DNA of 64,000 nt from Methylobacterium sp. 17Sr1-1 (GTDB lineage: Bacteria; Pseudomonadota; Alphaproteobacteria; Rhizobiales; Beijerinckiaceae): contig NZ_CP029552.1 of the NCBI RefSeq assembly GCF_003173775.1, forward strand, positions 5,025,001-5,089,000, given 5' to 3'. The position numbers and the translations under genes are program-made. This document shows positions 20,322 to 28,594 of the stretch, piece after piece. The notes below the pieces were generated by a model that saw only the letters and a program-made list of their open reading frames with translations, had not been told where the DNA came from and did not search any database. How positions within the stretch are numbered: the first letter of the stretch is position 1; the number at the start of each line of letters is the position of its first letter.

Positions 20322-21577
20322 CACGAAATCCGCCCCCCGAGCCGGTAGAGCGGCGCGAGCAGCAGCAGGACGAGGACGAGCCCGGTTTCCCGCCGCGTCC
20401 GGTGGTCGGTGCCGAGGAGCGATCCCGGCCCGAGGCCGAGGACGACCAGGATCGGGACGATCTCGACGGTGAGGAGGAGGACGTAGCGGGCGAAGAACTC
20501 CCCGGTCAGCTCCTGCACCCCGTGCGGGACGCGGCCGGCATCGGCGCCGAGATAGAGCGCGACCGGCACGAGCCCGAGCCCGGCGAGGGCGACGGTCGCG
20601 ACGGCGCCGGGCGTGAGCCGGCCCGCGCGCGCGTCGCCGGCGAGGGCCAGGAGCAGGAAGGGCAGGGCACCGATCGTGCTGAGCGGCGACCAGAACACGC
20701 AGAGCCCGAACACCACCGCCAGCGAGGAGGCCCGCAGGACGGCGGTGCGCCACAGGCAACAGGCCCCGACGAAGATCCAGCCCGAGGCGGCGTGGTTCGG
20801 CACCCAGAACAGCTGGGTCACGTGGGAGGAGAATTGCAGGTTGCCGAGCCACTGCTCGAGATGGATGCCCGGCGTGAGCGGGCCGCCGAGCTTCCAGGCG
20901 CCGACGACGTCCCAGCCGCTGAACGCGACGAAGATCGCCATCAGGGCGAGGCCCTGCCGGTGCGTGGGTGCGAGGCGGGCGAAGCCGTAGAACAGGCAGC
21001 CGAACAGGAGCGCGTTCTGGGCGAGCAGCGCGGCATGCGCCCCGTACAGGCCGAGAACCTTACCGACCGCCGCCGGCAGCAGGTACATCCCGAGCGGCGC
21101 GCGCAGCATCGTCGGGTCGCCGGCATAGAGGTACCCGACCGGCCAGGGCTCGGCGACGAGATCGCGCAGGACGGCGTCGCGCAGCAGCCAGTCGTCGTTG
21201 GCGAAGAACAGGTGCCCCTCGCCGCCGAGCAGGCAGAGCCCGATCCCGGCCGCGAGGGCGGCGGTGAGGAGCGGCGCGTCGATCGGCGCGCGAGTCCGGC
21301 CGAGATCCCGCAGGACCAGGGCGAGCGCCGTCGACAGAAGCGCGAGGCAGAAAGCGGCCAGGGCCGCGCTCCGGAGGTGGGTGGCGAGGAAGATCAGGTT
21401 GGGGGCGGCCGCCAGCACCACCACGATCGTGAAGGGCAGGTGGCCGAGGCCCTCGCCCGCGACGCGCGCAGCGGTTCGATCGGCGGTGCGATGAGAGCCG
21501 GCGGCGCGCGGGGGAGCGTCCGGGACGGCGTGGTCCCGGCGCGCGGACGTGCTTGGCTGCGCGAGCGTGCCGGTCAC
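20321..21577 (-). CDS. Polytopic membrane protein, glycan-locus type (N-terminal part, frameshifted)
   Basis: A 418-codon frame with about ten hydrophobic helices after a ~45-residue hydrophilic Arg/Ala-rich N-terminus. It resembles the large family of uncharacterised or GT-C-like membrane proteins found in O-antigen and exopolysaccharide loci, but no catalytic motif is certain. FFANDDWLLRDAVL near residue 115 gives two acidic residues in an outside loop, as in GT-C enzymes. GTG 21577 overlaps the stop of the fused epimerase-glycosyltransferase (GTGA). The frame ends early at 20321 after YRLGG, within a conserved-looking helix boundary, next to a homopolymer. Confidence 0.75.
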   Translation of the reverse strand: MTGTLAQPSTSARRDHAVPDAPPRAAGSHRTADRTAARVAGEGLGHLPFTIVVVLAAAPNLIFLATHLRSAALAAFCLALLSTALALVLRDLGRTRAPIDAPLLTAALAAGIGLCLLGGEGHLFFANDDWLLRDAVLRDLVAEPWPVGYLYAGDPTMLRAPLGMYLLPAAVGKVLGLYGAHAALLAQNALLFGCLFYGFARLAPTHRQGLALMAIFVAFSGWDVVGAWKLGGPLTPGIHLEQWLGNLQFSSHVTQLFWVPNHAASGWIFVGACCLWRTAVLRASSLAVVFGLCVFWSPLSTIGALPFLLLALAGDARAGRLTPGAVATVALAGLGLVPVALYLGADAGRVPHGVQELTGEFFARYVLLLTVEIVPILVVLGLGPGSLLGTDHRTRRETGLVLVLLLLAPLYRLGGRIS

Positions 21578-23541
21578 GGGCGGGTCCTCCCCTCGGGCGG
21601 CAGGTCGGTGGCGACGCCGCCGCGGATCAGGGCCGCCCGGATGAGGCGCGGGCGGCCCTTCACCTCCTCCATGATCTTCGCGACGTACTCGCCGATCAGC
21701 CCGATCGCGAACAGGTTGAGGGCGCCGAAGAACAGGATCGCCAGCTGGGTCGAGACCGCGCCGCGCGGAGCGATGTCGGGGACGGCGAGGCGCAGGCCGA
21801 TCATCGCGAGGCCGATCAGGCCCGAGAGGCCGAGCAGCCCGATGCCGGCGGCGGTGAGCATCTTCAGCGGCGTGTTGCTGAACGAGAAGATGCCGCGCTT
21901 GGCCCATTCGAGGTTGGACAACAGGTTGTTCGTGCTCGTGCCGAACATCCGCTTCGGGCGCACGTAATCGACGCCGGTCTGGCGGAAGCCGACATAGGCG
22001 CGCAGGCCCCGCATGAACAGGTCGCGCTCCGGGCAGTTCAGGAGCCAGCCGACGACGCGCCGGTCCATCAGCGAGAAGTCGCCGGCATCGTGCGGGATGC
22101 GCACGTAGCTGAAGGCGGCGAAGACCCGGTAGAACGCCTTGTAGAGCAGGCCCCAGACGAACGGCATCTCGCGCTCGACGCGCCGGCCGTAGACCACGTC
22201 GTGGCCCGCGACCCATTGCGCGTAGAACGGCTCGATCAGCTCGGGCGGGTCCTGCAGGTCGCCGTCGAGGAGCACGACGGCCTGGGCGGTCGCCAGCTCC
22301 ATGCCGCTGCGGAAGGCCATCTGCGAGCCGAAATTGCGCGAATGCGTGATGCCGAGCACGTGCGGATCGGAGGCCGACAAGGCGCGGATCCGCTCGCCGC
22401 ACCCGTCCGGGCTCGCGTCGTTGACGAAGATGATCTCGTAATCGACGTCGATCTTGCGGAACACCGCGGTCAGGCGGGCATGCATGATCGGCACCGCCTC
22501 CTCGTCCTTGTAGCAGGCGATGATCGCCGCGATGCTCCGGCGCCGCGTCGCGCCGGCCTTGGTGAGGCCGGACAATTCGGCCCCGGCCTCGCGCATCCAG
22601 GCGGCGGTGCGTTCGAGTCCCTCGGTGAGCGGGGTCCTGGCCTCCCAGCCGAGCAGGCGCGCGGCCTTGTCGGGATTGGCCTGCCAGCGCGCGAGGTCCC
22701 AGGCGCGGGGCGCCATCGCGCCGAAACGCGGCGCCTCGGCGAGGCCGAACACGTCCTTCGCCGTCAGCGCCAGGTCGCCGATGGTGGTCTGCGTGCCGGT
22801 GCCGATGTTGAGCGACTCGCCGTAGAGGTCGAGCGACATCTTGGCGGCGGCCCGCACGAAGGCCTCGCAGACGTCCCCGACGTAGACGAAGTCGCGCGCG
22901 ATCGACGGATCGACGAGATCGGGATAGCCCCCCGCCAGCCCGCGGGACACCACGGCCGGGATCAGGCGGTTGGCGTCCTCGTAGGGACCGTAGACCGAGT
23001 AGAGCCGCAGGTTCGCCACCGGCCAGCGCCGGGTCTTGCCCGCATAGGCGAGGAACTGGGCGGCCGCCGCCTTCGAGACCGCGTAGGCGCTGTTGGGCAC
23101 GAGGGCCGCGTCTTCGCCGGGCGCGGCGGAGTTCAGGCCGTACTCGGACGAGGAGCCGGCATGGATGTAGGCCGCGAGCGCGCCGGTCAGGGCCAGGCGC
23201 TCGACGCGGGAGACGAGGGCGGTGAAGTTGGTGGCGTAGATCAGGTCGGCGTCGGTCTCGAACGAGTAGGCGCCGTAGGCGATGCAGTCGAACACCGTCG
23301 CCGGGCGGATCGCCTCGACGAAGCTCGCGGTCGCCGCCTTGTCGGTGAAGTCGACCGCGACGAGGTGCTGGGGATCGACGTCGCGCAGGCGGGGTGCGGG
23401 CAGGGTGCGGGCGACGGCGTAGACGTCGCGGCGCCGCGCCAGGATGTGGCGGAACAGGTTGCACCCGACGAAGCCGCCCGCGCCGAGCACGGCGATGGGC
23501 CCCTTGAGGGTGTCGATCCAGTCGGCGGGCGAGCCGTTCAT
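21574..23541 (-). CDS. Fusion of NAD-dependent sugar epimerase/dehydratase and family-2 glycosyltransferase
   Basis: One uninterrupted 655-residue frame with two enzyme domains. Residues ~15-320 form an extended SDR nucleotide-sugar epimerase/dehydratase: GAGGFVG near residue 19, GSSSEYG and the catalytic YAVSK near 165. Residues ~335-645 form a GT2 of the polyprenyl-phosphate sugar synthase kind (AAIIACYKDEE, DLQDPPELI, two C-terminal membrane helices and FAIGLIGEYVAKI). It would make a nucleotide sugar and load it on a lipid carrier. ATG 23541 overlaps the transketolase stop (ATGA), and its own stop overlaps the next start, so the operon is fully coupled. Confidence 0.9.
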   Translation of the reverse strand: MNGSPADWIDTLKGPIAVLGAGGFVGCNLFRHILARRRDVYAVARTLPAPRLRDVDPQHLVAVDFTDKAATASFVEAIRPATVFDCIAYGAYSFETDADLIYATNFTALVSRVERLALTGALAAYIHAGSSSEYGLNSAAPGEDAALVPNSAYAVSKAAAAQFLAYAGKTRRWPVANLRLYSVYGPYEDANRLIPAVVSRGLAGGYPDLVDPSIARDFVYVGDVCEAFVRAAAKMSLDLYGESLNIGTGTQTTIGDLALTAKDVFGLAEAPRFGAMAPRAWDLARWQANPDKAARLLGWEARTPLTEGLERTAAWMREAGAELSGLTKAGATRRRSIAAIIACYKDEEAVPIMHARLTAVFRKIDVDYEIIFVNDASPDGCGERIRALSASDPHVLGITHSRNFGSQMAFRSGMELATAQAVVLLDGDLQDPPELIEPFYAQWVAGHDVVYGRRVEREMPFVWGLLYKAFYRVFAAFSYVRIPHDAGDFSLMDRRVVGWLLNCPERDLFMRGLRAYVGFRQTGVDYVRPKRMFGTSTNNLLSNLEWAKRGIFSFSNTPLKMLTAAGIGLLGLSGLIGLAMIGLRLAVPDIAPRGAVSTQLAILFFGALNLFAIGLIGEYVAKIMEEVKGRPRLIRAALIRGGVATDLPPEGRTRP

Positions 23542-24437
23542 GCGAGAAGCCTCGCGCGGAGCGAATCCGGATCGAGGCCGCTCTCGCGCCGGTGGAAGCC
23601 TTGCGAGCCGTAGGTGCCCGACGGGTAGCCGGACGCCGCGACCGGGCGGAAGCCTGAGACCGCGACGCCGCGCTCCAGGCACCAGGCGGCGAGGCCCTGG
23701 CCGAGCCCCCCTTGCGCGACGTGCTCCTCGACGACGCAGAGGACGCGGCCGGGCAACGCCTCGACGAAGGGCGGCGGCGGCGGGCTCATGCCCAAGGGCA
23801 GCTCGCTCACCGCCCAGATCTCCGGCCCCTCCTCGCCGTCCTCCGCGAAGGCCGACCAGGCGAGGCCGGCCACCGGCCCGACCGCCACCACGACCGCCCC
23901 GCGCCCGGCGCGCAGGCGCCGCCAGGGCGCGTAAGCCGGCGCGGTGCGGCCCGCCGGCACCTCGCCGCGCCCGAGCCGGACGTAAGCAGGGCCCGGATCG
24001 CTCCCGGCCGCCTCGACCACCGCGGCGACGTCGCTGTCGAAGGCGGGGACGAAGATGCGCAGGGACGGCAGGGTCGAGAGGATGCCGTAATCCTCCAGCG
24101 CGTGATGGGTCGGGCCCATCACCCCGTAGGCGTAGCCGCCGCCATTGGCGAGCATCCGCACCGGCAGGCGGTGGAGGCAGACGTCGTTGCGGATCTGCTC
24201 GAAGGCGCGGGCGTAGCAGAACGGCGCGATGGTGTAGGTCCAGGGCTCCAGCCCCTCGCTGGCGAGCGCGGCGGCCACCCCGATCATGTTCTGCTCGGCG
24301 ATGCCGGCATTGAGGAAGCGCTCGCCGAGGGCGTCGCGCAGGGGCTCCAGGGCGCCGAAGCCGAGATCGCCGGTGAGGAAGACGAGGCCGGGGCGCGCCG
24401 CCCGGGCGACCAGCGCCTCGCACAATTCGCGCCGCAT
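23538..24437 (-). CDS. Transketolase-like protein, C-terminal (pyrimidine-binding) subunit
   Basis: A 299-residue protein equal to the Pyr and C-terminal domains of transketolase. AGIAEQNMIGVAAALA carries the catalytic Glu that activates thiamine diphosphate, and the family pattern GPTHHALEDYGIL follows. Together with the subunit at 24437 it should form a complete enzyme transferring two-carbon ketol units. Split transketolases like this are common in secondary and surface-sugar loci. ATG 24437 overlaps the upstream TGA (TGATG). Confidence 0.92.
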   Translation of the reverse strand: MRRELCEALVARAARPGLVFLTGDLGFGALEPLRDALGERFLNAGIAEQNMIGVAAALASEGLEPWTYTIAPFCYARAFEQIRNDVCLHRLPVRMLANGGGYAYGVMGPTHHALEDYGILSTLPSLRIFVPAFDSDVAAVVEAAGSDPGPAYVRLGRGEVPAGRTAPAYAPWRRLRAGRGAVVVAVGPVAGLAWSAFAEDGEEGPEIWAVSELPLGMSPPPPPFVEALPGRVLCVVEEHVAQGGLGQGLAAWCLERGVAVSGFRPVAASGYPSGTYGSQGFHRRESGLDPDSLRARLLA

Positions 24438-25339
24438 CAGGCCGTCTCCCCGGTGCCGGGGATCGCGTCGCCGAGAATCGCCTCGCCGAGAATCTCTTCG
24501 CCGAGAATCGCCTCCTGCACCTGCGCCTCGGTGAGCGGCAGGTAGTGGCTGTCGAGGCGCCCCGCGATGGCCGGCACGCCGTGCCCCTTCACGGTGTGCA
24601 GGACGACGACCACCGGCCGGTCGGTGCCGGGCGTCAGCGCGCGGCGCATCTGCGCGAGGTCGTGCCCGTCCGTCTCGCGGATCTCGACGGAAAACCCGCT
24701 CAGCGCCCGCCCGATGGGATCGAGGGAGGCGACCTCGCCGGTCGTGCCGAAGCCCTGGAGGCGGTTGTGGTCGATCAGGATCGTCAGGTTGGACAGGCGC
24801 CGGTGGGCGCAGAAGATCAGCGCCTCGAGGGTCGAGCCCTCCTGCCACTCGCCGTCCGAGGTCAGGCAGAACACCCGGCCCGGCCGGCCCTGCAGCCGGG
24901 CCGCGAGGGCGAGCCCGGCGGCGAGCGAGAGGCCGTGCCCGAGGCTGCCGGTGCCGAAGCGGATGCCGGGGAGGCCGCGTCCGGGCGGATGCCCGGCAGG
25001 AGGGTGACCCGGCAGCCGGGTGCCGTCGGCGTGGAACGTGTCGAGCTCGGCCTCGGCGAGGAGGCCCCGGCTCCACAGGGTGACATAGAGCGCGCCCGCC
25101 GCGTGGCCCTTCGAGAGGACGAAGCGGTCGGCCTCGGACAGCATCTCGTGATGCACCAGCATCATCGCGTCCAGCGCCGAGAGGTTGCCGCCGACATGGC
25201 CGACGCCGGCTCTCCGGTGCATGGCCAGCAGCCGCCAGCGCGCCAGCGTCAGCAGGCCGGGCGCGAGGGCTGCCGGCCCCGCCGGGACGGCGCCGTGCGG
25301 CGGGGTCTCCGCCCGAAGGGTGTGTCCGCGCCGTGCCAT
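24437..25339 (-). CDS. Transketolase-like protein, N-terminal (TPP-binding) subunit
   Basis: A 300-residue PP domain of transketolase: GTGSLGHGLSLAAGLAL and the thiamine diphosphate/Mg motif SDGEWQEGS ... IDHN. It is the first gene of the minus-strand glycan operon. The C-terminus contains three tandem 15-bp units (24471-24515) that encode ILGE-type pentapeptide repeats, a likely slippage product. Pairing with the next gene suggests a dedicated enzyme for an unusual sugar rather than the housekeeping pentose-phosphate transketolase; that is inferred from context. Confidence 0.9.
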   Translation of the reverse strand: MARRGHTLRAETPPHGAVPAGPAALAPGLLTLARWRLLAMHRRAGVGHVGGNLSALDAMMLVHHEMLSEADRFVLSKGHAAGALYVTLWSRGLLAEAELDTFHADGTRLPGHPPAGHPPGRGLPGIRFGTGSLGHGLSLAAGLALAARLQGRPGRVFCLTSDGEWQEGSTLEALIFCAHRRLSNLTILIDHNRLQGFGTTGEVASLDPIGRALSGFSVEIRETDGHDLAQMRRALTPGTDRPVVVVLHTVKGHGVPAIAGRLDSHYLPLTEAQVQEAILGEEILGEAILGDAIPGTGETA

Positions 25340-25719
25340 CCGCCCGAGATTCCGCTGCCCTCCGGCAACGGAACGACGGCCATGGTTAGCACTGGGTTAA
25401 GGTGTGCGGACGGCCCGCGGCACCGCCGTCGTTCCGGCTCGCTCGTCTTGCGCGACCGACGGCCGGGCAGGTCGGCGCGAGGTCGACGGACGATCCGGCT
25501 TTGCTGCCGCGCTGCAGGTCTTGCCCGCTGACGCAGGGCAAGTGTCGTCGCATTAATCCCGATTAACCACGTTGATCCTGCCGCGGCTCCGGGCGGGGTG
25601 AGAGGATAGTCCTGCACGCGATTCCCCAGCGACTGCGGCGAGATCGTGGCGCGTTTACCGGCGACTCAGATTTGCGTGTGAAATTGGCGGAAAGGTCGTT
25701 GGCGTGGCGGAGTTTGTTC
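25340..25719. other. Divergent promoter region
   Basis: A 380-bp gap between the start of the transketolase operon (minus) and the polysaccharide deacetylase (plus). It is less GC-biased than its surroundings in places. Both promoters must lie here. No clear operator, repeat or small gene was found; short open frames in the gap look random. Confidence 0.5.
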
Positions 25720-26844
25720 GTGCGTTGCTTCAAGCTCCTGCTGCTGTCCGCCGCCTTGTGCCTGCCGCCGGCCCTCGCCGCGGCCGCGGAATGCGGACCG
25801 GAGGCGCTCGGCACCGCGCGCACCCTCGAAGTGCCGTTCACGCAAGGGCCCGTCGGCAAGGCGAGCTACGGCCGCACCCTGCCGCTCGAGCGCGGCGAGG
25901 TGGTGCTGACCTTCGATGACGGTCCGCTGCCCCGGCGCACGCAGGCCGTGCTCGACGCGCTGAAGGCGGAATGCGTGAAGGCGACGTTCTTCGTCGTCGG
26001 CAGCATGGTGGCGCAGTTCCCCGACACCCTGCGCCAGACCGCCGCCGCGGGCCACACCATCGCGAGCCACACCTGGTCGCACCGCTACCTCGACCGGGTC
26101 CGCAGCCCCGAGGTGCGGCGCGACCAGATCAACGGCGGCCTGGAGGCCGTCCGCACCGTGCTCACCGACGACGCGCCGGCCCTGTCGCCGTTCTTCCGCT
26201 TCCCCGGCCTCGGGCACAGCCCCGCCCTCGACCGCTATGCGACCGGGCAGAAGCTGGTGCCGTTCAGCATCGACGTCGACGGCGACGACTGGAAGAAGAT
26301 TTCGCCGCAGGCGGTGATGGACCGGGTGATCCGGCGCCTCGACGCGGCGGGGCGGGGGATCATCCTGCTCCACGATATCCAGCCCCGCACCGTCGCGATC
26401 CTGCCCGCGCTCCTGCGCGAGCTGAAGGCGCGCCGCTACCGCGTCGTCCACGTCGTGCCGGCGCGCGACGACACGAAGGCGGCGCTCGCGGCGCTCGATG
26501 CCCCGCAGGGCCGGCCGATCCGCCTCGCCCTCGACCGGCTCGGCGCCCGCATGGCGTCGCTGCGCGTGGCCGCCCGTCCGGCGGAGGGCCCCCCGAGACA
26601 GGTCGCCGAGGAGGCGCCGCTGCTGCTGCGGGCGGGCCTGTTCGAGGAAGCCGATGTCCCGCCGGCGCCCCGCGACCAGAGCCGGTCCGGCGAGGAGGTC
26701 CGCGTCGCCCTCGTCGCCGATGGCGGCCCGGCCGGCGGGCCCGCGCCCCGGGACGGCTGGAGCGGGTTCGTGGTGATCGGCACCGCCCCGCACGCCGCGG
26801 GCTTCCGCGCCGTCGCCGAGGCCGGACAGCCGCCTGCCCGCTGA
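25720..26844 (+). CDS. Polysaccharide deacetylase (NodB-type carbohydrate esterase family 4)
   Basis: Exported metal-dependent deacetylase acting on N-acetylated sugars of peptidoglycan or an exopolysaccharide, about 374 residues. A signal peptide (LLLLSAALCLPPALAAAA) precedes the NodB domain. Its motif 1 is TFDDGP near residue 65, SHTWSH gives the metal histidines near 120, and FRFPGLG and LLHDI are motifs 3-5. About 120 residues after the domain are Arg/Ala/Pro-rich and of unknown use. The chosen GTG 25720 has GGAG 7 nt upstream; upstream TTG/GTG codons in frame are possible. The neighbouring L,D-transpeptidase supports a cell-wall role. Confidence 0.88.
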   Translation: MRCFKLLLLSAALCLPPALAAAAECGPEALGTARTLEVPFTQGPVGKASYGRTLPLERGEVVLTFDDGPLPRRTQAVLDALKAECVKATFFVVGSMVAQFPDTLRQTAAAGHTIASHTWSHRYLDRVRSPEVRRDQINGGLEAVRTVLTDDAPALSPFFRFPGLGHSPALDRYATGQKLVPFSIDVDGDDWKKISPQAVMDRVIRRLDAAGRGIILLHDIQPRTVAILPALLRELKARRYRVVHVVPARDDTKAALAALDAPQGRPIRLALDRLGARMASLRVAARPAEGPPRQVAEEAPLLLRAGLFEEADVPPAPRDQSRSGEEVRVALVADGGPAGGPAPRDGWSGFVVIGTAPHAAGFRAVAEAGQPPAR

Positions 26845-26894
26845 GCTCCCTCCAGTCCCCCGCCCGTCGAGTCCCTCTTCCGAAAGCCACCACG

Positions 26895-28040
26895 ATGCGA
26901 CGTCTCGGCCGGCTCCTGCCCGCCCTCCTTCTCTGCAGCGCCGGCGCCGCCCAGGCGATGAGCGCCGACGAGTCGCCGGCGGGCTGGTGGGCGCCGACCC
27001 TGCGCGACTGCGCCGACCCGGCGAGCCCGCGGGCGTTCGAGATCCGGCTCAAGCCCGCCGCCGAGGCGCGGCTCGACGCGCGCGACCTGCGCTGCCGGAT
27101 CGACAAGGTCTCCGACACGGCGATCGGCTACCGCCTCCACATGCGCTGCTTCCGCTCGGCCGAGGACCTGCGGGCGGAGGCGAGGGCCGAGCCCCGGCAG
27201 ATCGTCGTCGACGCGATCGGCCCGGCGACGATGCGGGCGGACAGGCAGCGCGTCTATCGCTGCCGCTCCCGCCCGGCGGCCGCCACGGACGCGCCGCGCA
27301 GCCCCGTCGCGGCGGGGGAGGGGCCGGCCACCGTGCCGAGCCTGCCCCTGCCGGACGCCCCCATGCGCCTCTCCGCGCTCGCCCCCGAGCCGGCGCCGTC
27401 CCATCCCCTCTCCGCCGCCGCGCTGTCCGCGACAGCGCCCGCCGCGCCGCTTCCCGCTCCGCCGGCCCCCGCCGTCGCGCCCCTCGCCGCGCCCGCCCCG
27501 GCGCCGGACGCGCCCGCGCGCCTGGCCGCCCTGCCCATCGAGCCGCTGCCGGCGCCCCCGGCCCCGCGCCTCACGCCCGCGCCGCCCGTCGCCCTGCCGG
27601 CCCTGCGGCGCGGCAAGGTGGTCGGCTATCCCGGCGCGCAGGGGGCCGGCACGATCGTGGTCGATACGGCGGCGCGCCTGCTCTACCTCGTGCGCGGCGA
27701 CGGCACGGCGGTCCGCTACCGGGTGGCGGTCGGGCGCCCCGGCACGACCTGGAAGGGCGTGCAGACGGTCACCGCCAAGCAGGAATGGCCGCAATGGACG
27801 CCGACGCCGGAGATGCGGCGCAGCCGCCCCGGCCTGCCGCGCACCGTCGCCGGCGGCCCGCGCAACCCCCTCGGGGCCCGGGCGCTCTATCTCGGCTCGA
27901 CGCTCTACCGCATCCACGGCACCACCGATCCGGACTCGATCGGCCGCGCCGCCTCGGCCGGCTGCTTCCGGATGCTGAACGAGGATGTGATCGAGCTCTA
28001 CCGCTTCGTGCCGGTCGGCACCAAGGTCGAGGTGATCTGA
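26895..28040 (+). CDS. L,D-transpeptidase (YkuD domain) with Pro/Ala-rich linker
   Basis: Periplasmic L,D-transpeptidase that would crosslink peptidoglycan or attach proteins to it, 381 residues. A signal peptide (LLPALLLCSAGAAQA) leads into a ~110-residue Cys-containing N-terminal domain. A ~90-residue Ala/Pro repeat-like linker follows (about 140-235). The C-terminal YkuD domain has YRIHGTTDPDSIG and SAGCFRM, with catalytic Cys near residue 357. It starts 50 bp after the deacetylase stop, probably one transcription unit. The N-terminal domain resembles no family I can name. Confidence 0.92.
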   Translation: MRRLGRLLPALLLCSAGAAQAMSADESPAGWWAPTLRDCADPASPRAFEIRLKPAAEARLDARDLRCRIDKVSDTAIGYRLHMRCFRSAEDLRAEARAEPRQIVVDAIGPATMRADRQRVYRCRSRPAAATDAPRSPVAAGEGPATVPSLPLPDAPMRLSALAPEPAPSHPLSAAALSATAPAAPLPAPPAPAVAPLAAPAPAPDAPARLAALPIEPLPAPPAPRLTPAPPVALPALRRGKVVGYPGAQGAGTIVVDTAARLLYLVRGDGTAVRYRVAVGRPGTTWKGVQTVTAKQEWPQWTPTPEMRRSRPGLPRTVAGGPRNPLGARALYLGSTLYRIHGTTDPDSIGRAASAGCFRMLNEDVIELYRFVPVGTKVEVI

Positions 28041-28114
28041 CCGTCGTCCCGGAACGATGGCTCGCCCACCCAATTGCCTCCTGTGACGGCATTTGTGCCG
28101 ACGAGGAGGCATCG

Positions 28115-28288
28115 ATGGCCAAGGACGACGACGACCGGCCGGCGAAGATCTCGAACGGCCCCAACGCCCGCCCGAGGGACGAGACGATCGCTCAGACCGG
28201 CCCGGGCCTGCCGAACGACAGCAGTTCCCCGGTCGCGGTCGATGAGGAGGAGGCCAAGCGCATCGAGGAGAAGATCCGGTCGCTGTGA
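28115..28288 (+). CDS. Small hydrophilic acidic protein, unknown
   Basis: A 57-residue protein with high Asp/Glu/Lys/Pro content and no hydrophobic segment; probably disordered, with a short C-terminal helix (DEEEAKRIEEKIRSL). The ribosome site is excellent: GAGGAGG 6 nt before ATG 28115. It lies 74 bp after the L,D-transpeptidase gene. Not recognised. Confidence 0.7.
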   Translation: MAKDDDDRPAKISNGPNARPRDETIAQTGPGLPNDSSSPVAVDEEEAKRIEEKIRSL

Positions 28289-28593
28289 GGGTGGGGCGGC
28301 GGGTGCTCCGGCGTAAAAGCCTCTCGGTCGATCATCGAAGAGTGCGAGCCCGTTCGACGCCCTCAGACAGAGGCCAGATCCTCCGCATCATTCCGGGGCC
28401 GTGCAGCGGAACCTGGAATGACGCGGAGGGTCTTTATGGCATCGAGAAAAATGCGCCCCGACGCATTTCACCGCAACTCGGGACCTCACTATAGAGTCGG
28501 GCCCTATCGTATTGTAACCTGTTTCTGCTATACATCGCTGGTTTTGCCGCATTTTATGCAGCAAAATCGAAGCTCATTCCGTCGGAAAATGCT
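28289..28593. other. Intergenic region between convergent genes
   Basis: About 305 bp with no coding signal. The second half is AT-richer than average. It ends with the reverse-complement copy (28581-28594) of the dispersed motif seen at 19850, directly at the stop of the DUF421 gene. Confidence 0.5.
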
Positions 28594-28594
28594 C
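28581..28594. repeat. Short dispersed motif (copy 2, inverted)
   Basis: GTCGGAAAATGCTC, the exact reverse complement of 19850-19863. It overlaps the last base of the DUF421 stop codon, so in both places the motif sits close behind a minus-strand gene. Confidence 0.55.

Noticed and set aside
20402..21967. A 521-codon open frame antisense to the glycan membrane protein
   Set aside because: Glu/Arg-rich translation without domains; shadow of the minus-strand gene.
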